DNA of 64,000 bases from Clavibacter sepedonicus (GTDB lineage Bacteria > Actinomycetota > Actinomycetes > Actinomycetales > Microbacteriaceae). The translations under genes and the position numbers were made by a program. Within the stretch, counting starts at the first letter, position 1. Every line of letters begins with the position of its first letter. Below are positions 43,751-54,034 of the stretch, piece after piece. The stretch lies in assembly GCF_000069225.1 (NCBI RefSeq), contig NC_010407.1, positions 2,852,001-2,916,000 on the forward strand. The letters run 5' to 3'. The notes beneath the pieces are model-generated. The model did no database searches, had not been told where the DNA came from, and worked only from the letters and a program-made list of their open reading frames with translations.

Positions 43751-44668
43751 ATGAGCGGCACGCCGCCCGCGCACGAACCGCACGGCGGTCACCGACGACG
43801 CCGCGAGGCCGCGCGCGAGAAGGCGCGGCTCAACCGGATGAAGCAGCGCCGCCGCGACGTCGTGGGCCGGTACGCGATCCGCGGCGGCATCGCCGCGGCC
43901 CTCGTCGCCGTGGTCGTCGTAGTCGGCCTCATCGTCGTCCAGGGCGCGCGGCCCGCGGGGCCCGGGCCCCAGAACATGGCGAGCGACGGCATCCTCATCG
44001 GCAAGGACCTCGCCGCGTCCCCCACGCAGGCCCTCGACCCCGAGCAGGATCCCGTGCCGACCGAGTCGCAGGCCGCGGGCGTCGCCCACATCCGCGTCTA
44101 CGTCGACTACCTCTGCACCGCGTGCAAGGAGTTCCAGGACACGAACGGCGCGCAGATGGAAGGCTGGCTCCAGTCCGGCGCGGCCACCGTCGAGATCCAC
44201 CCGGTGGCGATCCTCACCAGCAAGTCGCAGGCCTACTCGCTGCGAGCGGCCAACGCGGCCGCGTGCGTCGCCGACACCGCACCCGACGACTTCTGGGCCT
44301 TCAACTCGGCGCTGTTCGCCGAGCAGCCGGCCGAGCAGAGCACGGGCCTCAGCGACGACCGCATCGTCGAGCTCGCCGGGCAGGCGGGCGCCGGCTCGTC
44401 CGACGTCGCGAAGTGCATCTCCGACCAGCGGTTCCAGTCGTGGGTCAACGCCGCGACCGACCGCGTCCTGGACGGCGACATCCCCGACTCGAACGTCGAC
44501 AAGGTGGTGGGCGCGCCGATCATCGTGGTGGGCGACCGCCAGTACACGGGCCAGCCCGACGACGCGAAGGCGTTCGCCGCGTTCGTGCTCCAGGCCGCCG
44601 GCCAGGACGCCACGACGACTCCCACGCCGACGCCCTCGCCCAGCGAGACGCCGACCACCGCGCCGTAG
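43751..44668 (+). CDS. Membrane-anchored thioredoxin-like (DsbA-type) protein
   Basis: A 305-residue protein. A basic cytosolic N-terminus of 44 residues is followed by one membrane helix (GGIAAALVAVVVVVGLIVVQ) and an extracellular thioredoxin fold with CTAC (122-125) in VYVDYLCTACKEF. GAPIIVVGDRQYTG contains the cis-Pro-like region. It should act in oxidation or isomerisation of disulfides in exported proteins. The last 20 residues are a Thr/Pro-rich tail. Confidence 0.87.
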   Translation: MSGTPPAHEPHGGHRRRREAAREKARLNRMKQRRRDVVGRYAIRGGIAAALVAVVVVVGLIVVQGARPAGPGPQNMASDGILIGKDLAASPTQALDPEQDPVPTESQAAGVAHIRVYVDYLCTACKEFQDTNGAQMEGWLQSGAATVEIHPVAILTSKSQAYSLRAANAAACVADTAPDDFWAFNSALFAEQPAEQSTGLSDDRIVELAGQAGAGSSDVAKCISDQRFQSWVNAATDRVLDGDIPDSNVDKVVGAPIIVVGDRQYTGQPDDAKAFAAFVLQAAGQDATTTPTPTPSPSETPTTAP

Positions 44669-44709
44669 CGCGGCTCGTATGATGGGTCGACGGTCCGCGA
44701 GGTCCGTCG

Positions 44710-44782
44710 GCCGGCCTGGCGCAATTGGTAGCGCACCGCACTTGTAATGCGGCGGTTACGGGTTCGAGTCCCGTGGCCGGCT
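44710..44782 (+). tRNA. tRNA-Thr (anticodon UGU)
   Basis: A 73-base cloverleaf: acceptor GCCGGCC/GGCCGGC, D arm with GCGC stem and AATTGGTA loop, anticodon arm CCGCA-CTTGTAA-TGCGG with anticodon TGT at 44743-44745, and T arm ACGGG-TTCGAGT-CCCGT. The discriminator is T and CCA is not encoded. Confidence 0.97.
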
Positions 44783-44796
44783 CTCGACGCCGCGCC

Positions 44797-45408
44797 TCAC
44801 TCGAGGACGGTGATCATCCGCTCGCCGTCCACGGTCGGACGGGGTCCCTTGTCGTCGGCGACCGCATCGCCGACGTAGAGCCAGCCGAGCAGGTCCTCGC
44901 CGTCGCGCAGGCCGTGCATCCGTCGCACGGGTTCGCTGCGCGTCAGGCTGCCGGTGCGCCAGAACACGCCCCAGCCCTGCTCCTCGAGCAGGAGTGTGAG
45001 GGCGTGCGCGACACCGGCGGCGACCGCCTCCTGCTCCCACTCCGGCACCTTGCGGCTCGGGGTGCGGCACACCACGACGGCGACGAGGAGGCTCGCGCGA
45101 TGGGTCTTCTTGCGGTGCTTGCCCGATCCGGGATCGCCCGCGGCCTCGTCCATCGCCGCGCCGAGGCGATCACGTGCTCCTCCGCGGATCTCGATGATCC
45201 GCCATGGCCGGAGCGCGCCGTGGTCCGCCAGCCGCGAGGTCGCTGCGACGAGCGGGACGAGCTCCTCGTGCGTCGGAGACGCGGCGCCCACGGACGAACG
45301 CGAGCGCCGACCGCGGAGCGCCTCCAGCACGGGTCGCTCGCGCGCGTGTGTGCCGGGCTCGGACGGGTCGGCGGTACCGCCCGCCCGATGCCGCGGCACG
45401 TCGGTCAC
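44797..45408 (-). CDS. Nitroreductase family protein
   Basis: A 203-residue flavoprotein-type reductase. RRSRSSVGAASPTHEELVPL corresponds to the FMN-binding start, GALRPWRIIEIRG to the xxPW region, VAAGVAHALTLLLEEQGWGV to the dimer helix and LLGWLYVGDAV to the C-terminal strand. It is less typical than the nitroreductase at 992. The start GTG overlaps the msrB stop (GTGA), so both are translated together. A link to oxidative or electrophile stress via MsrB is plausible but unproven. Confidence 0.8.
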   Translation of the reverse strand: MTDVPRHRAGGTADPSEPGTHARERPVLEALRGRRSRSSVGAASPTHEELVPLVAATSRLADHGALRPWRIIEIRGGARDRLGAAMDEAAGDPGSGKHRKKTHRASLLVAVVVCRTPSRKVPEWEQEAVAAGVAHALTLLLEEQGWGVFWRTGSLTRSEPVRRMHGLRDGEDLLGWLYVGDAVADDKGPRPTVDGERMITVLE

Positions 45409-45806
45409 TCCGCGGTGCGGAACGACATGGAGACCGAGTTCATGCAGAACCGGTCGCCGGTGGGCGTCTGCGGCGCGTCGTCGAAGACATGCCCGAGGTG
45501 CGATCCGCAGCGGGCGCAGACGACCTCGACGCGCTTCATGCCGAGGCTCGTGTCGGTGTACAGCTTGACGGCGTCGCTCTCCTTCGGCGCGTAGAAGCTC
45601 GGCCACCCGCAGTGGGAGTCGAACTTGGTGTCGCTCGTGAAGAGCTCGGCGCCGCAGGCCTTGCAGCCGTAGACGCCGGTGCGCTCCTCGTCCAGCAGCT
45701 CACCGGTCCAGGGGCGCTCGGTGGCCTGCTGGCGCAGCACCGCGTACTCCTCCGGGGAGAGCTCCTGGCGCCACTCGTCGTCGGTCTTCTCGATCTCGTA
45801 GGCCAT
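45405..45806 (-). CDS. msrB: Peptide-methionine (R)-S-oxide reductase MsrB
   Basis: A 133-residue repair enzyme that reduces methionine-R-sulfoxide. Zinc-binding CxxC pairs are in VYGCKACGAELF and VVCARCGSHLGHVF; catalytic Cys is in GDRFCMNSVSMSF, and GWPSFYAP is the substrate region. Full length, with ATG at 45806. It is followed immediately by the nitroreductase gene. Confidence 0.96.
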   Translation of the reverse strand: MAYEIEKTDDEWRQELSPEEYAVLRQQATERPWTGELLDEERTGVYGCKACGAELFTSDTKFDSHCGWPSFYAPKESDAVKLYTDTSLGMKRVEVVCARCGSHLGHVFDDAPQTPTGDRFCMNSVSMSFRTAE

Positions 45807-46043
45807 GGTGCGGGTCCTTTCTCGCTGGTCGATCCTAGGGGCGGCATCCCAGCGCGCCTCCATGGTCAACCGCTCCGGGGCCTCGTCGATTCCTGCATCC
45901 GGGGGAAGATCCGGCCCGGCATGCGAGCGGATGAGAGGCGGCACCCGCCCTGCCGTCGAGCTGCGGGGACACTCCGGGGGCCTGCGCCAGGTGCTCAGCG
46001 AGGCGCACCTAGTATGTGGTGGATGTCGGGGAAGGAGCATGCC

Positions 46044-46373
46044 GTGGACCAGCGCGAGACCAGCCCCGCCACCGCTCCGACGACCGGGCCGCATCCCGCC
46101 GTCGAGCTCGACGCGCGCGACCGCGCCGTCCTCGACTTCGAGCGGGACTGGACGCGGCATGCCGGGGCGAAGGAGGAGGCCATCCGCCACACCTTCGGCC
46201 TCTCCGCCACGCGCTACTACCAGCTGCTCGGTTCGCTGCTCGAGACGCGCCAGGCCCTCGCCTACGACCCGCTGCTCGTGGGGCGCCTCCTGCGCCTCCG
46301 CGAGACGCGCGCCGCCGCGCGCGCGGCCCGCGCCCTGCCCACCGGTCTCCCGCATCGACCGACCGCACGCTGA
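46044..46373 (+). CDS. DUF3263 protein
   Basis: A 109-residue protein whose core, LDFERDWTRHAGAKEEAIRH followed by FGLSATRYYQLLGSLL, is the DUF3263 signature found throughout actinobacteria. The predicted helices resemble a helix-turn-helix. The GTG at 46044 has AAGGAG at 46032-46037; an upstream in-frame ATG at 46016 lies against a TAGTAT -10-like box (46010-46015) and is less likely. It precedes the LytR_C protein by 33 bases, a conserved pairing. Confidence 0.85.
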   Translation: MDQRETSPATAPTTGPHPAVELDARDRAVLDFERDWTRHAGAKEEAIRHTFGLSATRYYQLLGSLLETRQALAYDPLLVGRLLRLRETRAAARAARALPTGLPHRPTAR

Positions 46374-46406
46374 CCCCGCGCCCCACCGAGGAAACACGAG
46401 ACCCGC

Positions 46407-46979
46407 ATGCTCTCCCACGCTCCCGACCGCTTCGACGAGGTCCCCGGCGACCTGAGCCGCGTCGGCGCGCATCGCGCGCCCCGACCGCGCCACCACCGCC
46501 TCCGCGCCTTCGCCTGGGCGGCGCTCGCGACCGGCCTGCTCGTGGGCCTCGGTGTCGTCGGGCTCTTCGTCATCGACGACCGCGTCTCGTTCACCGACAT
46601 CATCCCGAGCGGGGGATCCTCCGAGGAGGCGGCGCCCACGGAGGAGCCGACCGTCGCTCCCACCACCGTCCCCGGCATGGTCGTGACGGTCCTCAACGGC
46701 ACGAGGACCTCGGGTCTGTCCGCCCGCGCGGCCACCATGCTCCAGTCGAGCGGCTGGGCGATCGGATCGCGCTTGAACGCCAGCTCCACCGACATCGCCA
46801 CCACGACCGTCTACTACTACGACGCCGCGGACGAGGGCGCCGCTCGCGGCCTCGTCGCGCAGCTGGGCGTGGGCGAGGTCGCCCAGTCCGACCAGTTCCG
46901 ACCGGCGGCGGGCGTGCCGGCCGCCCAGGCGTCGAAGCTCACGGCCGTGCTCGGCGCGGACTACGCAGCCAAGCGCTGA
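46407..46979 (+). CDS. LytR C-terminal-domain membrane protein
   Basis: A 190-residue protein with a basic N-terminus, one membrane helix (FAWAALATGLLVGLGVVGLF), a Thr/Pro/Glu linker and an extracellular LytR_C domain (VVTVLNGTRTSGLSARAATM and TTTVYYYDAADEGAARGLVA). LytR_C domains occur in cell-wall polymer ligases; alone, the role is unclear, perhaps binding wall precursors. It is probably co-transcribed with the DUF3263 gene. Confidence 0.85.
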   Translation: MLSHAPDRFDEVPGDLSRVGAHRAPRPRHHRLRAFAWAALATGLLVGLGVVGLFVIDDRVSFTDIIPSGGSSEEAAPTEEPTVAPTTVPGMVVTVLNGTRTSGLSARAATMLQSSGWAIGSRLNASSTDIATTTVYYYDAADEGAARGLVAQLGVGEVAQSDQFRPAAGVPAAQASKLTAVLGADYAAKR

Positions 46980-47215
46980 ACCGCCTCCGCATCGGCCCCC
47001 GGCATTCGGCCGCCGCGCCCGTGCCCGTGGAGTAACCCGGCGGCGCAGCGTCCGCTCTGTCTATCGTGCTGCCTGGTCGCACGCCCGCCGCGTACCAGGT
47101 GCTGTGCGCCGTACGTCCCGAGGGCGTGGCGCGGGGCCGATGCAGGGCTCCGCGGTCGACCCGGGGGTGGCGGCACCGCGCTCCCGACACCGCGCATTCG
47201 CACATGGAGAAGCAC
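46980..47215 (+). other. Intergenic leader of the cold-shock gene
   Basis: A 236-base gap. It contains a TATCGT at about 47059-47064 that may be a -10 box, giving an untranslated leader of roughly 150 bases, as common for cspA genes. No recognised RNA motif was seen. Confidence 0.35.
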
Positions 47216-47434
47216 ATGGCCAACGGCACCGTGAAGTGGTTCAACGGGGAGAAGGGGTTCGGGTTCATCACCGTGGACGCCGTCGAGGGCGGTCCTGCCC
47301 AGCAGGACGTCTTCGTCCACTACTCGGCGATCGAGATGTCCGGCTACAAGGTCCTGGAGGAGGGGCAGCGCGTCGCCTTCGAGATCGGGCAGGGCTCCAA
47401 GGGCCTGCAGGCGGAGAACGTCACGCTGGCCTAG
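47216..47434 (+). CDS. cspA: Cold-shock protein CspA
   Basis: A 72-residue single OB-fold RNA/DNA chaperone. RNP1 is [10 protein letters not shown] and RNP2 DVFVHYSAI; the start [10 protein letters not shown] is typical. The ATG at 47216 is preferred over the ATG at 47204, because GGAGAA lies between them as its ribosome site. A stem-loop follows and the groEL control region starts behind it. Confidence 0.95.
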   Translation: MANGTVKWFNGEKGFGFITVDAVEGGPAQQDVFVHYSAIEMSGYKVLEEGQRVAFEIGQGSKGLQAENVTLA

Positions 47435-47449
47435 CGAGCTGCCCACCAC

Positions 47450-47479
47450 GACGCCGCCGCCCGTCCGGGGGGCGGCGTC
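47450..47479 (+). terminator. Hairpin terminator after cspA
   Basis: GACGCCGCC pairs with GGCGGCGTC around a GC-rich loop, 15 bases after the stop. Confidence 0.6.
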
Positions 47480-47517
47480 GTCCTGTCCATGCCGGGGTCG
47501 TGCCTGTGAGCGGCTCG

Positions 47518-49242
<1,725 letters not shown>

Positions 49243-49249
49243 TCCGACC

Positions 49250-49345
49250 GGGCGGGGCGGAAGCGCCCCGCCCACCAGCACGAACAGCACCGACAGCACG
49301 ACGAAGCGGGCGGTCCCTCACCGGGGCCGCCCGCTTCGTCGTGCT
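49250..49345. terminator. Two hairpins after groEL
   Basis: The first stem is GGGCGGGGCG with its complement (49250-49273, GAA loop). The second is a 19-bp perfect stem at 49295-49313 and 49327-49345. The second, larger hairpin sits 38 bases before the convergent WXG100 gene stop and may terminate both. Confidence 0.75.
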
Positions 49346-49382
49346 CCGGTCGTCCGACCGCGAGGCCGGATGACGGGTGCAG

Positions 49383-49673
49383 CTAGTGCGCGAACATGCG
49401 GGCGTTGCCCTCCTCCACCTCCGCGTACTGACGGGCGGCGGCGCTCAACGCCTGGTTGATGCTCGCCAGCGCCTCCTCGACGCGCTGCTGCGTGCCCTTC
49501 CACTCGGCGACCACGCCCTGGAACGCCGTCGCCGCGCTGCCGGACCACGACCCCTGCAGCTCGGCGAGCTGGCCGTGCAGGCCCGCCACCTCCGCCTGGA
49601 TGCGGCCGATGCTGCCCTGGACGGCCGCGGTGGCCGACAGGACGGCCTCGCTGTCCACCTGGTACCTCGTCAT
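49383..49673 (-). CDS. WXG100 family (ESAT-6-like) protein
   Basis: A 96-residue helical-hairpin protein. WSG (in GSWSGSAATAF) is the WxG turn between two helices, and the second helix ends before a YAEVEEGNARMF stretch that is close to the YxxxD/E export signal. Such proteins leave the cell as dimers via type VII secretion. A very strong GGAGGAG precedes the ATG. No EccC or partner WXG100 gene is in the window, so it is an orphan here. Confidence 0.9.
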   Translation of the reverse strand: MTRYQVDSEAVLSATAAVQGSIGRIQAEVAGLHGQLAELQGSWSGSAATAFQGVVAEWKGTQQRVEEALASINQALSAAARQYAEVEEGNARMFAH

Positions 49674-49719
49674 GCGTCTCCTCCTTCTCGTCGTGGGACG
49701 GGCGGAGGCTACGCGGCGA

Positions 49720-51480
49720 TCAGGATGCGGGGGCCGGCGGGACGCTGGGCGTGGAGGTCGCGGGGTTCTCCGCGCTGGGGAGGAGGGGCAGGATCACGCG
49801 GAAGGTCGCCCCGCCGCCCTCCGTCTCGACGACGTCGACCCGTCCGCGGTGCGCGGCGACGATGGCCGACACGATGGCGAGGCCGAGCCCGCTGCCGCCG
49901 GTCTCGCGCGTGCGCGACGTGTCGGCGCGCCAGAAGCGCTGGAAGATCTTCTCCCGGATCTGCGGGGGCACGCCGTCCCCGTGGTCGCGCACCTCGATGC
50001 GCGCCTCCCGCGCGGCCTCGTCCACGACGGTGGCCAGCTCGATCGGGCTGCCCGCGGGAGTGAACCGCACCGCGTTGCCGATGAGGTTGGTCACCACCTG
50101 CCGGATCTTGTTCTCCTCCGCCTGGACCATGGCGAAGCCCTCGGCGGGGACGCGCGCGTCGTCATCGCCGGGGCGGGCGGGGGAGAGGGCATCCGTCGAG
50201 GTCTCTCCGGGGCGGCGCGAGCGGCGGGCACGGAACCGGGAGAGCGTGGCGCCGGCGAAGGCGATGGGGCCGGTCGCGTCGTTGCCCGCCGTCGTCCCAG
50301 AGCCGCGCGGCGCCTCCGGCGACAGGTCCTGGGTGGACTCGAGGCCGTCGGCGTCGAGCATCGGGCCGACCGGGTTCACAAGGACGGGCGGCAGCGCCGT
50401 GACGGTGCGGGTCTGGGAGGAGGCCATCGCGTCGAGGGCGGCGTCGCGGGCGATGGGGTAGAGGTCCACCGGCGCGAGCTGCAGTGGCTTCGTCTCGTCG
50501 AGCCGCGCGAGCTCCAGGAGGTCCTCCACGAGCCCGCCCATGCGGATGGCCTCCTTCTCGATGCGCTCCATGGCCTGCGAGACGTCCTCGGGCGTCTGCA
50601 GCGCCCCCATCCGGTACAGCTCGGCGTAGCCGCGCACCGAGACGAGGGGCGTGCGGAGCTCGTGGCTGGCGTCGCCGACGAAGCGCCGCATCTGGTCGAT
50701 GGTCTTGGCGCGGTCGGCGAAGGCGCGGTCGATCCGGCTGAGCATCATGTTGAGGGAGCGGTTCAGGCGACCGACCTCGGTGTTCGGGGTGGCGCCTCCG
50801 AGGCGCTGGCTGAAGTCGCCGCCCGCGATCGCGGCCGCGGTGCGCTCGACCTCGCGCAGGGGGCCGAACGTGCTGGTCACCAGCATGCGGGTCACCGCGG
50901 CGCCGAGGACGACCACGGCGAGGCCGAAGCTCGCGAAGATCACGATGTACGTGGCGACGAGGTCGTCGACCTGCTCGAGCGGCCGGGCGACGACGAGGGT
51001 CGAGTACTCCATGGCGTCCGGCGAGGCGTTCTGCGACACCCGGACGATGCCGTGCCACGCCTTCTTGCCGGAGTTGTCCGAGAAGACGACGATCTCGTTG
51101 TTGATCTGGGAGGCGCGCGCCAGGTCGAGGCCGAAGACGCGCGGGTGCTCGGCGGAGTCGCCCGTCCAGTTGTCGGCGAGGACGTCGCCCTGGGCGTCGA
51201 GCAGCACGACGAACCAGGCGGGATCCGCGGTGGCCACGTCGTCCTGCGTGAAGGTGTCCGGCATCGTCGCGTCGGTGTTGAGCACCTTCGGGAGCTGCGT
51301 GATGGTGACCCGGAGCTGCGCGTCGAGCTGGCTCACCATCTGCTGCCGCAGCAGGTACATGGTGCCGGCGCCCGAGACGAGGAGGCCCAGCAGGAGCAGG
51401 AGCACCGTGACGCTCGTGATCTTGGTGCGCAGGGAGACGTTGTTCCACTTGTCCGACACGTAGTCGTGCACTGGCCGCAC
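49720..51480 (-). CDS. Sensor histidine kinase with large inserted loop
   Basis: A 586-residue membrane kinase. Two membrane segments (about 22-45 and 178-200) enclose a 130-residue extracellular sensor, followed by HAMP (STFGPLREVERTAAAI), the His box GDASHELRTPLVSV (His273) and the ATPase domain with NLIGNAVRFTP, DHGDGVP and GGSGLGLAIV. About 100 extra residues (roughly 345-445, Pro/Ser/Arg-rich) interrupt the region between the dimerisation and ATPase domains. GTG at 51480 is used. The cognate regulator is just upstream. The signal is unknown. Confidence 0.88.
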   Translation of the reverse strand: MRPVHDYVSDKWNNVSLRTKITSVTVLLLLLGLLVSGAGTMYLLRQQMVSQLDAQLRVTITQLPKVLNTDATMPDTFTQDDVATADPAWFVVLLDAQGDVLADNWTGDSAEHPRVFGLDLARASQINNEIVVFSDNSGKKAWHGIVRVSQNASPDAMEYSTLVVARPLEQVDDLVATYIVIFASFGLAVVVLGAAVTRMLVTSTFGPLREVERTAAAIAGGDFSQRLGGATPNTEVGRLNRSLNMMLSRIDRAFADRAKTIDQMRRFVGDASHELRTPLVSVRGYAELYRMGALQTPEDVSQAMERIEKEAIRMGGLVEDLLELARLDETKPLQLAPVDLYPIARDAALDAMASSQTRTVTALPPVLVNPVGPMLDADGLESTQDLSPEAPRGSGTTAGNDATGPIAFAGATLSRFRARRSRRPGETSTDALSPARPGDDDARVPAEGFAMVQAEENKIRQVVTNLIGNAVRFTPAGSPIELATVVDEAAREARIEVRDHGDGVPPQIREKIFQRFWRADTSRTRETGGSGLGLAIVSAIVAAHRGRVDVVETEGGGATFRVILPLLPSAENPATSTPSVPPAPAS

Positions 51481-51603
51481 CTCGTGTTCCCGTCTCGCTG
51501 ACCTGAATCATGAGGATAGGCGACCCAGCATGTGCGAACGGCCGGGCGCTCGTGGAGCGACCGGCCGTTCGGATCGAGCGGACCCCTCAGGGGCCCCCGA
51601 GGG

Positions 51604-52296
51604 TCAGGACTTGGCGGCCTTGAGCATGTAGCCGAAGCCGCGCTTGGTCTGGATGACGGGCTCCGAGGAGTGCTGGTCGAGCTTGCGGCGCAGGTAGGAG
51701 ATGTACGACTCGACGATGCCGGCGTCGCCGTTGAAGTCGTACTCCCACACGTGGTCGAGGATCTGGGCCTTCGACAGGACGCGGTTCGGGTTGAGCATGA
51801 GGTAGCGCAGGAGCTTGAACTCGGTGGGGCTCAGCTCGATGGGCTCCTCGCCGACGAGGACCTCGTGCGTGTCCTGGTCCATCGTGAGCTCGCCCGCGCG
51901 GATGATCGCGTCCTCGTCGGCGTGCATCGTGCGGCGCAGGATGGCCTTGATGCGCGCAACGATCTCGTCGAGGCTGAACGGCTTGGTGACGTAGTCGTCG
52001 CCGCCGACGGTGAGGCCCGTGATCTTGTCCTCGGTGTCGTCCTTCGCCGTGAGGAAGAGGATGGGCGCCGTGTACCCGGCGGCCCGCAGGCGCTTGGTGA
52101 CGCCGAAGCCGTTCATGTCCGGCAGCATCACGTCGAGGATGATGAGGTCGGGCTCCTCCTCGAGGACGGCCGAGATGGCCTGGGCGCCGTTGCCGACGGC
52201 GCGGACCGCGAACCCGGCGAACCGGAGGCTCGTGGTCAGCAGGTCGCGGATGTTGGGCTCGTCATCGACGATAAGGATCTTCGGGCCATCGCTCAT
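51604..52296 (-). CDS. OmpR-family response regulator
   Basis: A 230-residue regulator. The receiver has IVDDEPN, phospho-acceptor Asp55 in LIILDVMLPD and Lys in DDYVTKPFS. The winged helix has LSPTEFKLLRYLMLNPNRVL, ILDHVWEYDFNGDAGIVESY and KRGFGYMLKA. It is the partner of the kinase at 49720-51480 (123-base gap, same strand, regulator first), resembling MprA/TcrR/CseB-type systems. Targets are unknown. Confidence 0.92.
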   Translation of the reverse strand: MSDGPKILIVDDEPNIRDLLTTSLRFAGFAVRAVGNGAQAISAVLEEEPDLIILDVMLPDMNGFGVTKRLRAAGYTAPILFLTAKDDTEDKITGLTVGGDDYVTKPFSLDEIVARIKAILRRTMHADEDAIIRAGELTMDQDTHEVLVGEEPIELSPTEFKLLRYLMLNPNRVLSKAQILDHVWEYDFNGDAGIVESYISYLRRKLDQHSSEPVIQTKRGFGYMLKAAKS

Positions 52297-52373
52297 GGGA
52301 TGAAGTATCTGCGCGCTCGCTGGGAGCCACCTGGACGTGCGAGCCGGGCTGTCGCGCGCGTGCGGTCTGGGGG

Positions 52374-54014
52374 TCAGGCGGCGATGCCGGCCGCGTCGAG
52401 GATCGTGTAGCTGTAGCCCTGCTCGGCCAGGAAGCGCTGGCGGTTCTGGGCGAAGTCCTGGTCGACGGTGTCGCGGGAGACGAGCGTGTAGAAGCTCGCG
52501 GACAGCCCGGACGCCTCGGGGCGGAGCAGGCGGCCGAGGCGCTGGGCCTCCTCCTGCCGGGAGCCGAACGAGCCGGACACCTGGATCGCGACGGTGGCGT
52601 CCGGCAGGTCCACCGAGAAGTTGGCGACCTTGCTCACGACGAGGACCCTCTCGGTGCCGTCGCGGAACGCCTGATACAGCCGCTCGCGCTCGGCGACGGG
52701 CGTCGCGCCCGTGAGCTTCGGGGCGCCGAGCGCCTCGGAGAGCTCGTCGATCTGCTCCAGGTACTGGCCGATGACGAGGATGCTCTCGCCGCGGTGCCGC
52801 TCGACCAGGGCGCGCGTCACGTCGAGCTTCGCGGGCGCGGTGGCGGCGAGGCGGTAGCGCTCGTCGTCCGCGGCCGCGGCGTAGACGAGCCGCTCGTCGT
52901 CGGGCAGATCGATGCGCACCTCGAAGCACTCGGCGGGGGAGATGAAGCCCTGCGCCTCGATCTCCTTCCACGGCGCGTCGAACCGCTTGGGGCCGATGAG
53001 GCTGAAGACGTCGCCCTCGCGGCCGTCCTCCCGTACGAGCGTGGCGGTGAGGCCGAGGCGGCGGCGGGCCTGGAGATCCGCGGTCAGCTTGAAGACGGGA
53101 GCGGGCAGCAGGTGCACCTCGTCGTAGACCACGAGGCCCCAGTCGAGCGCGTCGAGGAGCGCGAGGTGGGCGTACTCGCCCTTCCTCTTGGCGGTGAGGA
53201 TCTGGTAGGTCGCGATGGTGACGGGCTTGACCTCGCGCGACTGGCCCGAGTACTCGCCGATCTCGTCCTCGGTGAGCGTCGTGCGCTTGAGGAGCTCGGA
53301 GCGCCACTGGCGGGCCGACACCGTGTTCGTGACGAGGATCAGGGTCGTGGTCTTCGCCCGGGCCATGGCGGCCGCGCCGACGAGCGTCTTGCCGGCGCCG
53401 CAGGGGAGGACGACCACGCCGGATCCCCCGTCGAGGAAGTGGTCGACCGCGTCGTTCTGGTAGCCGCGCAGCGTCCAGCCGTCCTCCACGAGCGCCATGT
53501 CGTGGGGCGTGCCGGGCGTGTAGCCGGCCAGGTCCTCGGCGGGCCAGCCGATCTTCACGAGCTCCTGCTTGAGCTGCCCGCGCGCCCAGGCCTGCACGCG
53601 GTAGGTCGTCGCGTCCACGCGCTCGGTGAGCAGCGGCGCGATGCGGCGGGAGCTCGCGACCTCGGAGAGGACCGCGGATTCCGTGCTCGAGATCTGCAGC
53701 TCGCCGTCGGCGTCGCGCCCGATGACCAGGCGGCCGTAGCGGCCGACGGTGTCCGTCACGTCCACCGTCACCGACTGCGGCACGGGGAAGCGGGAGTAGC
53801 GCTCGAGCGTCGCGAGCATGTCCTCGGCCGTGTGGCCGGCCGCGCGCGCGTTCCAGAGGCCGAGCCGGGTGATCCGGTACGTGTGGATGTGCTCCGGTGC
53901 GCGCTCCAGCTCGGCGAAGACGGCGAGGTCGTGGCGCGCGTCCTCGGCGTCTGCGTGGGCGACCTCGAGGAGGACGGTGCGGTCGCTCTGGACGATGAGG
54001 GGGCCGTCGGGCAT
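52374..54014 (-). CDS. XPB-type DNA repair helicase
   Basis: A 546-residue superfamily 2 helicase of the XPB class. The N-terminal damage-recognition-like domain (about 1-160) is followed by LRGYQNDAVDHFLDGG (Q-like motif), PCGAGKT (Walker A, 204-210), VYDEVHLLP (DEVH box), GLTATLVREDG (motif III region) and the second RecA domain with VVSKVANFSVDLP and QRLGRLLRPE. The mycobacterial homologue unwinds DNA 3' to 5'. It is paired with the helicase-associated protein upstream. Confidence 0.9.
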   Translation of the reverse strand: MPDGPLIVQSDRTVLLEVAHADAEDARHDLAVFAELERAPEHIHTYRITRLGLWNARAAGHTAEDMLATLERYSRFPVPQSVTVDVTDTVGRYGRLVIGRDADGELQISSTESAVLSEVASSRRIAPLLTERVDATTYRVQAWARGQLKQELVKIGWPAEDLAGYTPGTPHDMALVEDGWTLRGYQNDAVDHFLDGGSGVVVLPCGAGKTLVGAAAMARAKTTTLILVTNTVSARQWRSELLKRTTLTEDEIGEYSGQSREVKPVTIATYQILTAKRKGEYAHLALLDALDWGLVVYDEVHLLPAPVFKLTADLQARRRLGLTATLVREDGREGDVFSLIGPKRFDAPWKEIEAQGFISPAECFEVRIDLPDDERLVYAAAADDERYRLAATAPAKLDVTRALVERHRGESILVIGQYLEQIDELSEALGAPKLTGATPVAERERLYQAFRDGTERVLVVSKVANFSVDLPDATVAIQVSGSFGSRQEEAQRLGRLLRPEASGLSASFYTLVSRDTVDQDFAQNRQRFLAEQGYSYTILDAAGIAA

Positions 54015-54034
54015 GCCCGCCAGCCTAGGCGCGC

